A program made the position numbers and the translations under genes. Below, one piece after another: positions 9,106-18,275 of a DNA stretch of 51,925 nucleotides. The notes beneath the pieces are model-generated. The model saw only the letters and a program-made list of their open reading frames with translations. It searched no databases and was not told the origin of the DNA. Numbering within the stretch: the stretch's first letter is position 1; each line of letters begins with the position of its first letter. The DNA lies in NCBI GenBank assembly GCA_030040425.1, contig JASHTS010000011.1:1-51925 (forward strand). The letters are read 5' to 3'. The DNA is from Acidobacteriaceae bacterium. GTDB taxonomy: Bacteria > Acidobacteriota > Terriglobia > Terriglobales > Acidobacteriaceae.

Positions 9106-10824
9106 TCAGGATTTGGCCCTTCCGCCGTCGCGCAGCAAAAAATCGAAATCGCATCCTTCGTCAGCCTGAAGCACGCATTGCTCGAACAGCTTCGCATAGC
9201 CGCGCGTGGCCGGATCGCGCCGCAAAGGCCTTTGTCTCCATGCCTCGAGTCGCCGCTTGATCTCCATCTGGTCGACGAGCAGCTCGAGCGCGCGCGCCTC
9301 CACGTCCAGCCGGATGCGGTCGCCCGTCTCGACAATCGCCAGAGGCCCTCCCATGGCGGCCTCGGGCGCGATGTGCAGCACCACGGTTCCGAAGGCTGTT
9401 CCGCTCATGCGCGCATCGGAGATGCGTACCATATCCTTCACGCCCGCGCGCGCCAGTTTTTGGGGGATGGGCAGCGAACCGGCCTCCGGCATTCCCGGCG
9501 CGCCTATTGGCCCCGCGTTGCGCAGCACCAGCACGTCGTCTGCGCGCACGTCGAGATCCGGCGCGTCGATGCGCGAGCTCATGTCCTCGATCGAATCGAA
9601 GACCACGGCGCACCCGGTATGCTGCTTGAGCTGGGGCGAAGCCGCGGATTGCTTGATAACGGCGCCGCGCGGCGCCAGGTTTCCGCGCAGCACGGCAATC
9701 GCGCCTTCCTGCTTGAGCGGCGTGTCGAGGTTGCGAATTACATCCTGATTGGGCACTTCTTCGGCCCGCGCAATCGCGTCGCGTATCGTATCGCCGGCCA
9801 CGTTACGCGCCTCGAGTCGCAAGAACGGTTGGAGCTCCCGCAGCAGTGCCGGCATTCCGCCGGCGTGGTGAAAGTGTTCCATATAATGCGCACCGGAGGG
9901 TTTGAGATTCACGAGGACGGGAACCTCGCGCCCCACGCGGTCGACCGCGACGAGATCGAACTCCACTCCCGCGCGGCCCGCAATCGCGGCAAGATGAATC
10001 ACCGCATTCGTCGAGCCGCCAAGCGCCTGCAGTGCCACCAGCGCGTTGTGCACCGCGTCCGGCGTGAGCAACTCGCCCGGTTTGGGTGCACCGCTCTTTG
10101 CCATCTTCGCTGCGCAACGCCCGCTGGCTTCGGCAATGCGCATGCGGTCGGCGTGCACGGCTGGCGCCGTCGCGCTCATGGGAAGGGCAAGCCCCATCGC
10201 CTCCAGCAGGCAGGCCATGGTGCTCGCCGAACCCATCACCATGCACGTGCCCACGGAGGGCGCCAGCCGCCCACTGATCTGCTCCATCTCCGCCGCGGTG
10301 ATTTTGTCCGCGCGGAAGTCGCTCCAAAGGCGCCGGCAATCCGTACACGCTCCCAGCACTTCGCCGCGGTGATGGCCAACAATCATCGGCCCGGTGGGCA
10401 GCACGATCGCAGGCAGATTGGCGCTCGCCGCGGCCATCACCTGCGCCGGCAGCGTCTTGTCGCATCCGCCGATCAACACTGCGGCGTCCATCGGCTGAGC
10501 GCGCATCATCTCCTCGGTATCCATGGCCATCAGGTTGCGCAGGTACATCGAAGTGGGATGCGTAAAGATCTCGTGGATGGAGATGGTGGGAAACACCATG
10601 GGCAATCCGCCGGCCAGCAGCACGCCGCGCTTCACGCTCTCGATCAGTTGGGGCACATTGCCATGGCAGGGGCTGTAATCGCTCGACGTGTTGGTAATGC
10701 CCACGATCGGCCGGTCGAGGGCATCGTCGGAGTAGCCCATCGCTTTGATGAAAACCTTGCGAATGAAAAGCGAGAACGCCTCATCGCCATAACTCGGCAG
10801 TCCCTTGCGCAAGCCGTCGCTCAT
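9106..10824 (-). CDS. IlvD/Edd-family Fe-S dehydratase, probably sugar-acid (pentonate) type
   Basis: 572 residues with the family signatures CHGN (C53), GGCDKTLPA (C121) and VGTCMVMGSAST (C194). The three cysteines coordinate the Fe-S cluster. From memory, their spacing equals that of L-arabinonate dehydratase (Cys59/127/200), and the sequence lacks obvious features of a housekeeping IlvD. The reaction is removal of water from a 2,3-dihydroxy acid to give a 2-keto-3-deoxy acid. GGGAG lies 6 nt before ATG 10824. It is the first gene of a likely two-gene unit with the aminotransferase. Alternatives: dihydroxyacid dehydratase of branched-chain synthesis, or D-xylonate/6-phosphogluconate dehydratase. 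Confidence 0.85.
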   Translation of the reverse strand: MSDGLRKGLPSYGDEAFSLFIRKVFIKAMGYSDDALDRPIVGITNTSSDYSPCHGNVPQLIESVKRGVLLAGGLPMVFPTISIHEIFTHPTSMYLRNLMAMDTEEMMRAQPMDAAVLIGGCDKTLPAQVMAAASANLPAIVLPTGPMIVGHHRGEVLGACTDCRRLWSDFRADKITAAEMEQISGRLAPSVGTCMVMGSASTMACLLEAMGLALPMSATAPAVHADRMRIAEASGRCAAKMAKSGAPKPGELLTPDAVHNALVALQALGGSTNAVIHLAAIAGRAGVEFDLVAVDRVGREVPVLVNLKPSGAHYMEHFHHAGGMPALLRELQPFLRLEARNVAGDTIRDAIARAEEVPNQDVIRNLDTPLKQEGAIAVLRGNLAPRGAVIKQSAASPQLKQHTGCAVVFDSIEDMSSRIDAPDLDVRADDVLVLRNAGPIGAPGMPEAGSLPIPQKLARAGVKDMVRISDARMSGTAFGTVVLHIAPEAAMGGPLAIVETGDRIRLDVEARALELLVDQMEIKRRLEAWRQRPLRRDPATRGYAKLFEQCVLQADEGCDFDFLLRDGGRAKS

Positions 10825-11096
10825 CGCGCGCTCCCACTGCGGTGGCGCTCAGTACACCGCGCACAGCGCCGCGCCTTGTTCAAAACTGCCGCGGTTCCTT
10901 CGTTCAATCCGCAATCCATAGTTCGTTTTCGCTTGCAGCCATCATAGCAGCGCGTGCGTTCGTCTTTTATGCGCCGGTGTCGTCGCCAGGCATGCTCACG
11001 CTACGCCAATCGCCGAGCTCTTCGCGTGCGATACTGCCCTCTGGTTCCCTAAAATGTTTTTGAGAATCGGTTCATCGCTCCATGGGAGGGAAGGGA
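10825..11096. other. Divergent intergenic gap, 272 bp
   Basis: This lies between the divergently transcribed dehydratase and the secreted unknown protein and must carry both promoters. I saw no convincing -35/-10 pair, operator palindrome or RNA structure in it. Confidence 0.4.
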
Positions 11097-12251
11097 ATGC
11101 GGAGATGGGCAGTCGCGGTCCTGCTGGCCGGATTCGCCACGCCTGTCTTCGCGGGACGGCCCGCCGTCACCCATGAAGTGACCGCGGACCAGCTTGCGCA
11201 GGCGCTGGCCCACGTCCGCCACCGATGGGACGGCTGGCTGGCCAAACAGATCTCCGACATGAAGCTTACCCAGCGCCTGAGCGCCTCCCGGCTCGCGCGC
11301 CTGGAAGAGCAACTGCCCGGTTCGCAAGCGCGGCAGGCCCTCACGGCCATCGCCGACGAATCGGTCTTTCTCGATCTGCCCGCGGAAGAAATCCCGCCGG
11401 ATCCCGCACCATCCTCCACTGCGCGGGCAGCGCTTCTCGACAAGGCGAGCGGATTCGTGCGGGACACCATCGATCGCTTGCCTAGCTTCACGGCCACGCG
11501 CGAGACGACGCGGTTCGAAGGAACCTCGACCGTGATCTCCGGCCGCCTGCAGACGGAGCTCTTCACGCTCAATCTGTGGCGCGCGCCTCCTGCGGTGAAC
11601 TGGGAGTGTCCCGGCGAGCCGAAGATCGGCTACCGGCGCCTGAGCATCATCGACCGCACGCACGTCGCCGTTGTCTATCGCCACGGCCACGAGCTGCACG
11701 CGCTGGGCGAAAAGGGAGGGGAATTCGAGTGCCCCGAAGACAGCGTCAGCACGAGCGAAGAGTTCGGTCATGTGATCGCCTGGATTCCCAGGGCCATCGC
11801 GCAGGGCAAAGTAACCTGGAGCCACTGGGAGCACGGCGGGGCCGGCCTGGTTGCAGTCTTTCAATATTCTTCATTCGTACCCTCGAAATCATCGGCGCCG
11901 GTTCCGGTGCACGGGGAGATTGCCCTGGATCCCGCGAACGGCACCCTCCTGCGTCTCACCGAAATGCGCCGCTGGAACGAGCACGAGCCGGGATACGAGG
12001 GCAAGCCCAGGTACGACGCGGCCGTGGAACGCGACTCGGAAGTAATCTTCGGGCCCGTGAACATCGGCGGAAACGTCTTCTACTGTCCCGTTCACCACGT
12101 GGCCATCTATCGCGCACCCATCCTCTGGCCGCGCGGGTCGGCCCCGGAGATCGACGAAATCTATCGTCGCAACGGCTTTTCCGAGTCGCCGCTCCTCGAA
12201 TACCTGAACGATGTCACCTTTACGGGTTATCAGCTCTACACTTCGCGGTGA
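11097..12251 (+). CDS. Secreted protein of unknown function
   Basis: 384 residues. The start is ATG 11097 because GGGAGGG sits 6 nt before it; ATG 11082 would lie inside that ribosome site. A clear signal peptide (MRRWAVAVLLAGFATPVFA) is followed by an alpha-helical segment with VTADQLAQAL and repeated Leu/Arg patterns (~27-110), then a beta-rich C-terminal region with TRFEGTSTVISGRLQTELF, HGEIALDPANGTLLRLTEMR and NIGGNVFYCPVHHVAIYR. No catalytic motif or known domain name is recognisable; the length and layout resemble conserved secreted proteins common in Acidobacteriota. It has no operon partner: the next gene starts 227 bp downstream. Confidence 0.65.
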   Translation: MRRWAVAVLLAGFATPVFAGRPAVTHEVTADQLAQALAHVRHRWDGWLAKQISDMKLTQRLSASRLARLEEQLPGSQARQALTAIADESVFLDLPAEEIPPDPAPSSTARAALLDKASGFVRDTIDRLPSFTATRETTRFEGTSTVISGRLQTELFTLNLWRAPPAVNWECPGEPKIGYRRLSIIDRTHVAVVYRHGHELHALGEKGGEFECPEDSVSTSEEFGHVIAWIPRAIAQGKVTWSHWEHGGAGLVAVFQYSSFVPSKSSAPVPVHGEIALDPANGTLLRLTEMRRWNEHEPGYEGKPRYDAAVERDSEVIFGPVNIGGNVFYCPVHHVAIYRAPILWPRGSAPEIDEIYRRNGFSESPLLEYLNDVTFTGYQLYTSR

Positions 12252-12349
12252 CCCTCTCCGTGTCCGCAGTCTCGAATCCCCTCGGGAGCACCTCGGCGGC
12301 GACCGCGCCGGGCTTCCACGCCGGCAGGAGTGCAACTAAAGAAGCATTT

Positions 12350-12394
12350 TGGCTGGAGTAGGTACGTCGGTACCATACTGGCTGGAGGTAGGTC
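12350..12394. repeat. Imperfect ~16-bp direct repeat, 29-bp period
   Basis: TGGCTGGAG begins at 12350 and again at 12379, each followed by TAGGT (the second copy has one extra G). The pair is separated by a GGTACC palindrome (12368-12373). It lies in the 227-bp gap before the HD-GYP gene. No further copies and no known function. Confidence 0.45.
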
Positions 12395-12478
12395 AAGATC
12401 GCCCCGGTTTGGGCGGGGCAGGCCGCCGGCAGCAGACCAACGCGTGTGCCTGCCTCAACTGCAATTTGACCACGCGCG

Positions 12479-14980
12479 ATGACTTTTAGGATGAAGGCTC
12501 TCGTGTGCTTGGTGGTGGCTGGCGCAGTGGCCAGCCTGAACTTGGCCTCCGGCCATGCCTCGGTGGAGTGGGTGCACTTCGCTGTGTATCTGCTGGCCAT
12601 CCTGCTCAGCTCGGGGATGAAAGTGGCGCTGCCCAAGACTGAGAGCACCCTGTCGGTCAATTTTCCCTTCATCCTCCTCGGCATCCTGCAGATGTCGCCG
12701 CTCCAGGCCGTCATCCTCGCGGTGTCGAGCGTGATTGCCCAGTGCCGCTTCCGCGTCATCAAGCCGTTCACGCTGATTCAGATTCTCTTCAACATCGCCA
12801 ACGTCACCACGGCCACCGTACTCGCCTGCCTCACTTACACGGGATGCCTCAGGCTGCTGAATGGCGAGGTTACGCCGGCGCTCGCAGTCGCCTCGACGGT
12901 TTATTTTGTCGCCACAGGCGCTCCAGTCGCGCTTATTCTCGCCTGGGAATCGCACGTTTCTCCGCTGGCCAAATGGCGCCAGGAGTACCTCTGGTACACG
13001 CCCTTTTATCTTGTCGGCGCCGTGATCGCCGCGTCTGCGAATTTCATCGGCGTGCGCTACGGCTGGCTCACTTCGCTGCTCCTCATTCCCATGGTCTACA
13101 TTGTCTACCGCGCCTATTGCGCACAGATGGCCATTGTGCGCGACCGCGAGCGGCACGCCCTGGAGACCGAGGCGCTTCATCTACGCACCATTGAAGCGCT
13201 GGCCATGGCGGTCGAAGCCAAGGACCAGAATACGCACCGTCATCTGATGCGGGTGCGCGTCTATGTCACCGAGCTTGGCAAGGCCATGGGTCTCGACAAG
13301 CCTCTCATGCAGGCGCTCACCAGCGCGGCGTTTCTGCACGATATCGGCAAGCTCGCCGTTCCCGAGTACATCATCAACAAGCCCGGCAAGCTCACGCCGG
13401 AAGAGTTCGAGAAGATGAAGATTCATCCCGTGGTGGGCGCGGACATTCTCGAGCGCATCAACTTCCCCTATCCGGTGGTTCCCATCGTCCGCGGTCACCA
13501 CGAGGCATGGGACGGCAGCGGCTATCCCGACGGGCTCAAAGGCCAAGAGATCCCCATCGGCGCGCGCATCCTTACCGCTGTGGACTGCTTCGATGCGCTT
13601 GCTTCTGACCGGCCTTACCGCAAGGCCATGTCCGTCGACGAAGCCATGGCGTTCGTCAAGAAACGAGCCGGCATCCAGTTCGATCCCGCCATCGTCAAAC
13701 TGCTCGAAGAGCGGTATCCGCAGCTCGAAGAGATGGCGCGGCAGGAGATCGAGCGCGGCATGAAGCCGCTCAAGACCGATCTCTTCGTTGAGCGCGGCGC
13801 CGCACCGGGCAACGGATTCGAGCCGGAACCGGGCAAAAGCCCTGTTCCCATGCCAGCCAATGCGCAATCGGCCAGCGCAGTCGATCTCATCGCCGCGGCA
13901 GGCCAGGAGGCAAAACTGCTCTTCGAGCTCAGCCGCCTTCTGGGAACAACGCTGACCGCCGGCGACTTGAGCGCCATGCTTTCCCGCCGCCTTCAAGCGC
14001 TCATTCCGCACGATTGCCTTGCCGTCTACCGCAAGCAGGAAGACTCCATGGTGCTGCTGTTTTCCGATGGCCGCTTCGACGAAGCCTTCTCCGGCGATCC
14101 TATTCCCGTGGGCGAAGGTCTCTCCGGCTGGGTGGCGCACAGCAGCCGGCCCATTCTCAACGGCAATCCTACGGTCGAGCCCAATTTCCGCCGCCGCAGC
14201 GCATTGTTCACGGAGAACAGCTCGGCGCTCTCCATCCCGCTGCTCGATCTGCGCGGCGCGGTGCTTGGCGCCCTCACCCTCTGCTGCAGCCGCAACGCGG
14301 CATTCTCGCGCGACCACCTGCGCGCGCTCGAGGCCGCTGGCTCGGGCTTCTCGCTCTCGCTCGAAAACGCGCTGCGCGTGCGCGTGGCCGGCGTGCATGA
14401 CGGAATCGATGCGCTCACCGGGCTCATGAACGCGCGGCAGTTTTACGCGTGCCTGGAAACGAAGATCGAGACGAAGATCGAAACGCAGATTGCCGCGCAG
14501 ACCGCGACCAGCAACGGCGCGGCGACGGAAAAGTCGCGAGCCGCTGCGCAATCGTTCGCCGTAGCCGTCTGCGATCTCAACTCCTTCAAGAACGTAAACG
14601 ACCGCTATGGTCAATTTGCCGGAGACGCCTTGCTGCGCGCCATGGCGCGCGAGTTTCGCCGCTGCCTGGGCGACGCTGAGATCCTGGCCCGTACCGGCGG
14701 CGATGAATTCGCTCTTCTTTACGCAGGCATTGAGTTCACTCCCGCAGAGATCCGCCTCCAGGCGCTCAAGCAGGCAGCGCATCGCGCATGCATGGAGCTC
14801 GAGATCGAGCTCGATGTCTCTCTCTGCGCCGGCATCGCTGTCTATCCGCGCGACGGCGCCTCGGCGGAGGAGCTCCTCGGCGCTGCCCAGCGCCGGCTCA
14901 TTCACCGCAAGCAGCTCTTCTACGAGGAACGCAGAAAACTGGCGGCGCACCCTGCCCTCGAAGGCTCATTCTCGCTATGA
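12479..14980 (+). CDS. Membrane-bound HD-GYP / GAF / GGDEF cyclic-di-GMP protein
   Basis: 833 residues. Seven to eight hydrophobic helices (~5-215) form a sensor membrane domain, then a short coiled linker. The HD-GYP phosphodiesterase domain follows (~230-420), with HDIGK (H287, D288), paired H340/H341 and DGSGYP (345-350), all intact. A GAF-like domain covers ~470-635 and a GGDEF domain ~645-810, with an intact GGDEF (740-744) but no RxxD inhibitory site at the usual position. Both catalytic signatures are therefore present: c-di-GMP breakdown and synthesis in one protein. An insertion in the GGDEF domain near 660-690 contains ETKIETKIETQI from 12-bp DNA repeats. The stop overlaps the start of an ABC permease gene (ATGA at 14977). 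No clear ribosome site precedes ATG 12479; ATG 12491 is an alternative. Confidence 0.85.
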   Translation: MTFRMKALVCLVVAGAVASLNLASGHASVEWVHFAVYLLAILLSSGMKVALPKTESTLSVNFPFILLGILQMSPLQAVILAVSSVIAQCRFRVIKPFTLIQILFNIANVTTATVLACLTYTGCLRLLNGEVTPALAVASTVYFVATGAPVALILAWESHVSPLAKWRQEYLWYTPFYLVGAVIAASANFIGVRYGWLTSLLLIPMVYIVYRAYCAQMAIVRDRERHALETEALHLRTIEALAMAVEAKDQNTHRHLMRVRVYVTELGKAMGLDKPLMQALTSAAFLHDIGKLAVPEYIINKPGKLTPEEFEKMKIHPVVGADILERINFPYPVVPIVRGHHEAWDGSGYPDGLKGQEIPIGARILTAVDCFDALASDRPYRKAMSVDEAMAFVKKRAGIQFDPAIVKLLEERYPQLEEMARQEIERGMKPLKTDLFVERGAAPGNGFEPEPGKSPVPMPANAQSASAVDLIAAAGQEAKLLFELSRLLGTTLTAGDLSAMLSRRLQALIPHDCLAVYRKQEDSMVLLFSDGRFDEAFSGDPIPVGEGLSGWVAHSSRPILNGNPTVEPNFRRRSALFTENSSALSIPLLDLRGAVLGALTLCCSRNAAFSRDHLRALEAAGSGFSLSLENALRVRVAGVHDGIDALTGLMNARQFYACLETKIETKIETQIAAQTATSNGAATEKSRAAAQSFAVAVCDLNSFKNVNDRYGQFAGDALLRAMAREFRRCLGDAEILARTGGDEFALLYAGIEFTPAEIRLQALKQAAHRACMELEIELDVSLCAGIAVYPRDGASAEELLGAAQRRLIHRKQLFYEERRKLAAHPALEGSFSL
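14456..14491 (+). repeat. Three 12-bp tandem repeats inside the GGDEF coding region
   Basis: Units start at 14456, 14468 and 14480 (consensus GARACGAAGATC) and encode E-T-K-I repeats. They sit in a loop between the LTGLMNARQF helix and the AVAVCDLNSFKNVND strand of the GGDEF domain, where length variation is likely tolerated. Confidence 0.6.
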
Positions 14981-15852
14981 GGCCGGTTCTCTCGGCGGCT
15001 AAGTTGTTCGCCCGCACCATCGCCATCGTGCTTCTTGTCCTGTTCGGCGCAACGGTCCTCGTCCGTTTTGCGCCCGGTTACCTGAGCGATGCGCGGGAGA
15101 TGGATACACGCTACGCGGGCGCGGCCCGCGCCGAGCTCTCGGCTGAAGCGGTGCGCAGCCACTCGCTTGCGCACCTCCTCGACACGGAGGTGCGCGGATG
15201 GGCGCGCGGCGACGCCGGGCTGTCGCGGCAATATGGCGTCCCGGTCTCCAGCCTTCTCGCGCCGCGCCTGGCCGTCACAGGCGGCCTTTTGCTGCGCTCC
15301 CTCCCGCTTGCCTGGGCGCTCGCGCTCAGTGCCTCGCTCTTCTCAAGCTCGATTCGCAATCGCTCCGCGGCCATGCTTTGGCAAACGCCCGCGGCGCTGC
15401 TGCTCGCCGTGCCCACCGCGGCTATGGCTACCATTTGCCTGCTCGCCGGCAGCGGCGGCCCGGTGCTCGTCATGGCGCTTCTGCTGGCAGCCCGCGACTT
15501 CAAGTTTCTTCATCACGCGCTGCGCAAGGCCTGGCTCGATCCCCATCTGCTGCATGCGCGTGCGCAGGGCCTGCGCGCCCACCGCCTCGTGGCCGCGCAT
15601 ATCGTTCCTTCGCTTGCGCCGCAGCTCGCCGCACTCGCTTCGCTCTCCATGGTCACCGCGCTCAGCGCCCTGGTTCCTGTTGAAGTGATCTTCAACGTGC
15701 CCGGCCTCGGCGAACTGGCCTGGAACGCCGCGCTCAATCGCGATCTGCCCGTGCTGCTGGCCGTGACCATGATCATGGCCCTCGGCGTCACGCTCGCAGG
15801 CATGCTCTCAGGCCAACAGGCCGCTCAACAGGAATTGTGGAGGAGCGCATGA
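14977..15852 (+). CDS. Peptide-type ABC transporter permease 1 (DppB-like)
   Basis: 291 residues; ATG 14977 overlaps the stop of the HD-GYP gene, which fixes the start since upstream in-frame sequence is a shadow of that gene. An N-terminal helix (5-25) precedes a periplasmic stretch, then about five membrane helices. The cytoplasmic EAA-type coupling loop is seen as HARAQGLRAHRLVAAHIVPSLAPQL, and a C-terminal ...FNVPGLGELAWNAALNRDLPVL matches the DppB/OppB family (which has FxxPGxG..). Shorter than typical DppB (~330-340 residues). It forms the inner-membrane channel together with the next gene. Co-translation with a c-di-GMP enzyme is unusual. Confidence 0.82.
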   Translation: MRPVLSAAKLFARTIAIVLLVLFGATVLVRFAPGYLSDAREMDTRYAGAARAELSAEAVRSHSLAHLLDTEVRGWARGDAGLSRQYGVPVSSLLAPRLAVTGGLLLRSLPLAWALALSASLFSSSIRNRSAAMLWQTPAALLLAVPTAAMATICLLAGSGGPVLVMALLLAARDFKFLHHALRKAWLDPHLLHARAQGLRAHRLVAAHIVPSLAPQLAALASLSMVTALSALVPVEVIFNVPGLGELAWNAALNRDLPVLLAVTMIMALGVTLAGMLSGQQAAQQELWRSA

Positions 15853-16637
15853 GGCTCAAGCTCGTTGCTGCGTCCCTTCTCGCCGCCATCATCCTTGCCT
15901 CCTTGGTCATTGTCGTCATCCCCGGCGCCAGCTACTCCCGCCAGGACCGCGAAGCCCCGCTTGCCGGCGCCTCACTCCACCATCCCGCCGGCACTGACGC
16001 GCTGGGCCGCGACCGGCTGGTGCGCGTGGCCGCCGCGCTTCTGCTCAGCCTTGCGGGCGCATGCCTCGCCTCCGCGCTCACCACGGCCATCGCGGCTGGC
16101 ATGGGCACCCTCGCTGCCTTCGCGCCTCGTCCCGTCGGCGCGCTCTGCATGCTCGGCTGCGACGTCTTTCTCGCGCTGCCGTGGATGTTTCTGCTCATGA
16201 TGGTGCGTTCAGCGCTTCCGCTCTCAGCCTCGCCCGCCAGTTCGGCGGCCATCACCTTCCTCGTGCTCGCCGCCCTGGGCTGGCCGGCCTGCGCGCGCGC
16301 CGTCCATCGCGGCGCGCTCAACCTGCGCTGCGCCGACTGGATGCTGCACGCGCGCGCCTCAGGCCTGCGCGGCATCCAGCTTGCGCGTTGCGTGATTCCC
16401 AACCTCCTGCCGCTTCTTCTTCCGCAACTCCTTGTTTGCATTCCTGCCTTCGTCATCGCCGAAGCCAACCTCGGCGCGCTGGGCCTGGGCATCGGCGAAC
16501 CGCTACCCTCCTGGGGCGGCATGTTGCTCGAGCTCGACAACTCGGCGATGCTCCTCGAAACCCGCTGGGTCTACTTTCCCGTCGCCTTGCTGGTCCTCGT
16601 TCTGCTTCTTCTTGAAGCCATTACGGTGGAGGCGTGA
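15849..16637 (+). CDS. Peptide-type ABC transporter permease 2 (DppC-like)
   Basis: 262 residues. ATG 15849 is chosen over GTG 15837 because GGAGG ends 5 nt before it and it overlaps the previous stop (ATGA). After one N-terminal helix comes HHPAGTDALGRDRLVR, the conserved GTDxLGRD of DppC/OppC proteins, then membrane helices and the coupling loop HARASGLRGIQLARCVIPNLLP. The C-terminus has EANLGALGLGIGEPLPSWGGM, again typical of the family. It pairs with the preceding permease to form the importer channel. Confidence 0.88.
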   Translation: MRLKLVAASLLAAIILASLVIVVIPGASYSRQDREAPLAGASLHHPAGTDALGRDRLVRVAAALLLSLAGACLASALTTAIAAGMGTLAAFAPRPVGALCMLGCDVFLALPWMFLLMMVRSALPLSASPASSAAITFLVLAALGWPACARAVHRGALNLRCADWMLHARASGLRGIQLARCVIPNLLPLLLPQLLVCIPAFVIAEANLGALGLGIGEPLPSWGGMLLELDNSAMLLETRWVYFPVALLVLVLLLLEAITVEA

Positions 16638-18275
16638 ATGGCACGTCTCCCTCATCCCCGTCTACTTTTTTGCGCCGCGTTCTCGCTCGCAGTTTCGCTT
16701 GCCCGCCCCTGCTCCGCGCAAGCCGCGCCGCGTCTTCCCGGCGAGCTTGCCTGGACCATTGGCTACGACCCCAAAACCTTTGATCCTGCGAAGGTCGACG
16801 ACCAGGAGTCGGAGATGGTTCGCTATCTCACAGCCGGCGTCCTGCTGCGCTTCAATCGTTTTACTCAGAAGGTTGAGCCGGAGCTCGCGCAAAGCTGGAG
16901 CTTGTCCGAAGACGGCAAGACCGTCACCTTCAGGCTGCGGCCGAACCTCAAATTCTCCGATGGCTCCAGCCTCACCGCGCAGGACGCAGCCTGGTCCATC
17001 CGCCGCCTTCTGAGCCTTCCCGTCGACGTCGCGCCCGTTGCCGAGGAATTCATTGTCCCCGCCACGGTGCATGTGGAAACGCCCGATCCATCCACCGTCG
17101 TGGTTGGTCTTCCCCAGCGTATCGTCGGCGTCGGCAAAATCTTCGACGAGATCGCCATCGAGCCCGCCAACCGTCCCAGTCAAGCCCGCGTCACCTCCGG
17201 CCCTTTCGTGCTCGCCGACTATCGCCGCTCGCAGTATGTCCGCCTGCGACGCAACCCATATTTCTCCGCTGTGGGCGGCGCCGGCCCCGCGCTTGCCGCC
17301 GGCGTGCGTCTCGATATCCTCGAAAATCCCGAACAGGAGATTCGCCTCTTCGAGCGCGGCGATTACGATCTCATCCAGGATCTCGCGCCCGACTACTTCG
17401 AGCTGCTCAAGCGCCGCGATCCCTCGTCCGTCCGCGATCTCGGGCCCTCCCTCAACACGGAGCAGATGTGGTTTAACCAGTTTCCCGATGCGCCACTTCC
17501 CGCGTGGGAAAAGGCGTGGTTCGCCAGCCGCGCCTTTCGCGTGGCCATTTCCCAGGCCATCCATCGCGACGATCTGGCGCGCATCGCTTATCTCGGCCAC
17601 GCCACTCCCGCGTACGGCTTCATCTCGCCCGCAAACACGGTGTGGTTTGACCGCATCCTCTCCGCTCCGCACACGGATGTTGCCGCGGCTAAAGCCAGCC
17701 TGGCGCGCGCGGGCTTTCGCTGGAACGGAGGCCATCTCGAGGATGCATCCGGCCACGCGGTGAAATTCTCCATTCTCACCAACGCGGGCAATGCCACGCG
17801 GCAAAAGATGGCTACGCTCATCCAGCAGGATTTGGCCGCGCTGGGAATCGATGTCACCGTGGTGGCGCTGGACTTTCCCGCGCTCATCGAGCGTCTCATG
17901 CACACGCAGGATTACGAGGCCTGTCTCCTCGGCCTCGAGAACGTCGATCCCGATCCCAACGCGATGATGAATCTCTGGCTCAGCTCCTCGCCCAATCACC
18001 AGTGGGACCCCTCGGAGAAGACGCCGGCCACGCCGTGGGAGGCGGAGATCGATCGCGCCATGAACCTGCAGGCGACCGCGCGCCTTGACTCGGACCGCAA
18101 GCGCGCCGTCGATCGCGTGCAGCAGATCGTTGCCGACGAGCAGCCGTTTATCTATCTCGTCTATCCCAACATTCTGGTTGCGGTTTCGCCGCGGCTCCAG
18201 GGCCTCCGCCCCGCCCTGCTCGAGCCCAGCCTCGTCTGGAATGTCGAAGATCTCCATCTTGCGGGGGCGCGATGA
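16638..18275 (+). CDS. ABC transporter substrate-binding protein, family 5 (peptide/nickel type)
   Basis: 545 residues with a signal peptide (cleavage near ..RPCSAQA). The mature protein has the family-5 pattern: LAWTIGYDPKTFDPAKV near the N-terminus, LAQSWSLSEDGKTVTFRLRPNLKFSDG, then SGPFVLADYRRSQYVRLRRNPYF and FRVAISQAIHRDDLAR. It abuts the permease gene with no gap. The protein captures oligopeptides or similar ligands in the periplasm and delivers them to the two permeases. The signal-peptide end has no clear lipobox. The ligand is not predictable from sequence. Confidence 0.9.
   Translation: MARLPHPRLLFCAAFSLAVSLARPCSAQAAPRLPGELAWTIGYDPKTFDPAKVDDQESEMVRYLTAGVLLRFNRFTQKVEPELAQSWSLSEDGKTVTFRLRPNLKFSDGSSLTAQDAAWSIRRLLSLPVDVAPVAEEFIVPATVHVETPDPSTVVVGLPQRIVGVGKIFDEIAIEPANRPSQARVTSGPFVLADYRRSQYVRLRRNPYFSAVGGAGPALAAGVRLDILENPEQEIRLFERGDYDLIQDLAPDYFELLKRRDPSSVRDLGPSLNTEQMWFNQFPDAPLPAWEKAWFASRAFRVAISQAIHRDDLARIAYLGHATPAYGFISPANTVWFDRILSAPHTDVAAAKASLARAGFRWNGGHLEDASGHAVKFSILTNAGNATRQKMATLIQQDLAALGIDVTVVALDFPALIERLMHTQDYEACLLGLENVDPDPNAMMNLWLSSSPNHQWDPSEKTPATPWEAEIDRAMNLQATARLDSDRKRAVDRVQQIVADEQPFIYLVYPNILVAVSPRLQGLRPALLEPSLVWNVEDLHLAGAR

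Noticed and set aside
489-12373. GGTACC palindromes in non-coding gaps (489, about 1312, 4130, 12368)
   Set aside because: Four or five copies of a 6-bp word in 12 kb is close to chance expectation, and flanking sequences are not conserved.
13181-14950. 589-codon minus-strand open frame opposite the HD-GYP gene
   Set aside because: The plus frame has intact HD-GYP and GGDEF motifs; the antisense frame has low-complexity Arg/Ala/Glu composition and no ribosome site. Similar antisense frames opposite 9106-10824, 16638-18275 and 43208-45130 were discarded for the same reason.
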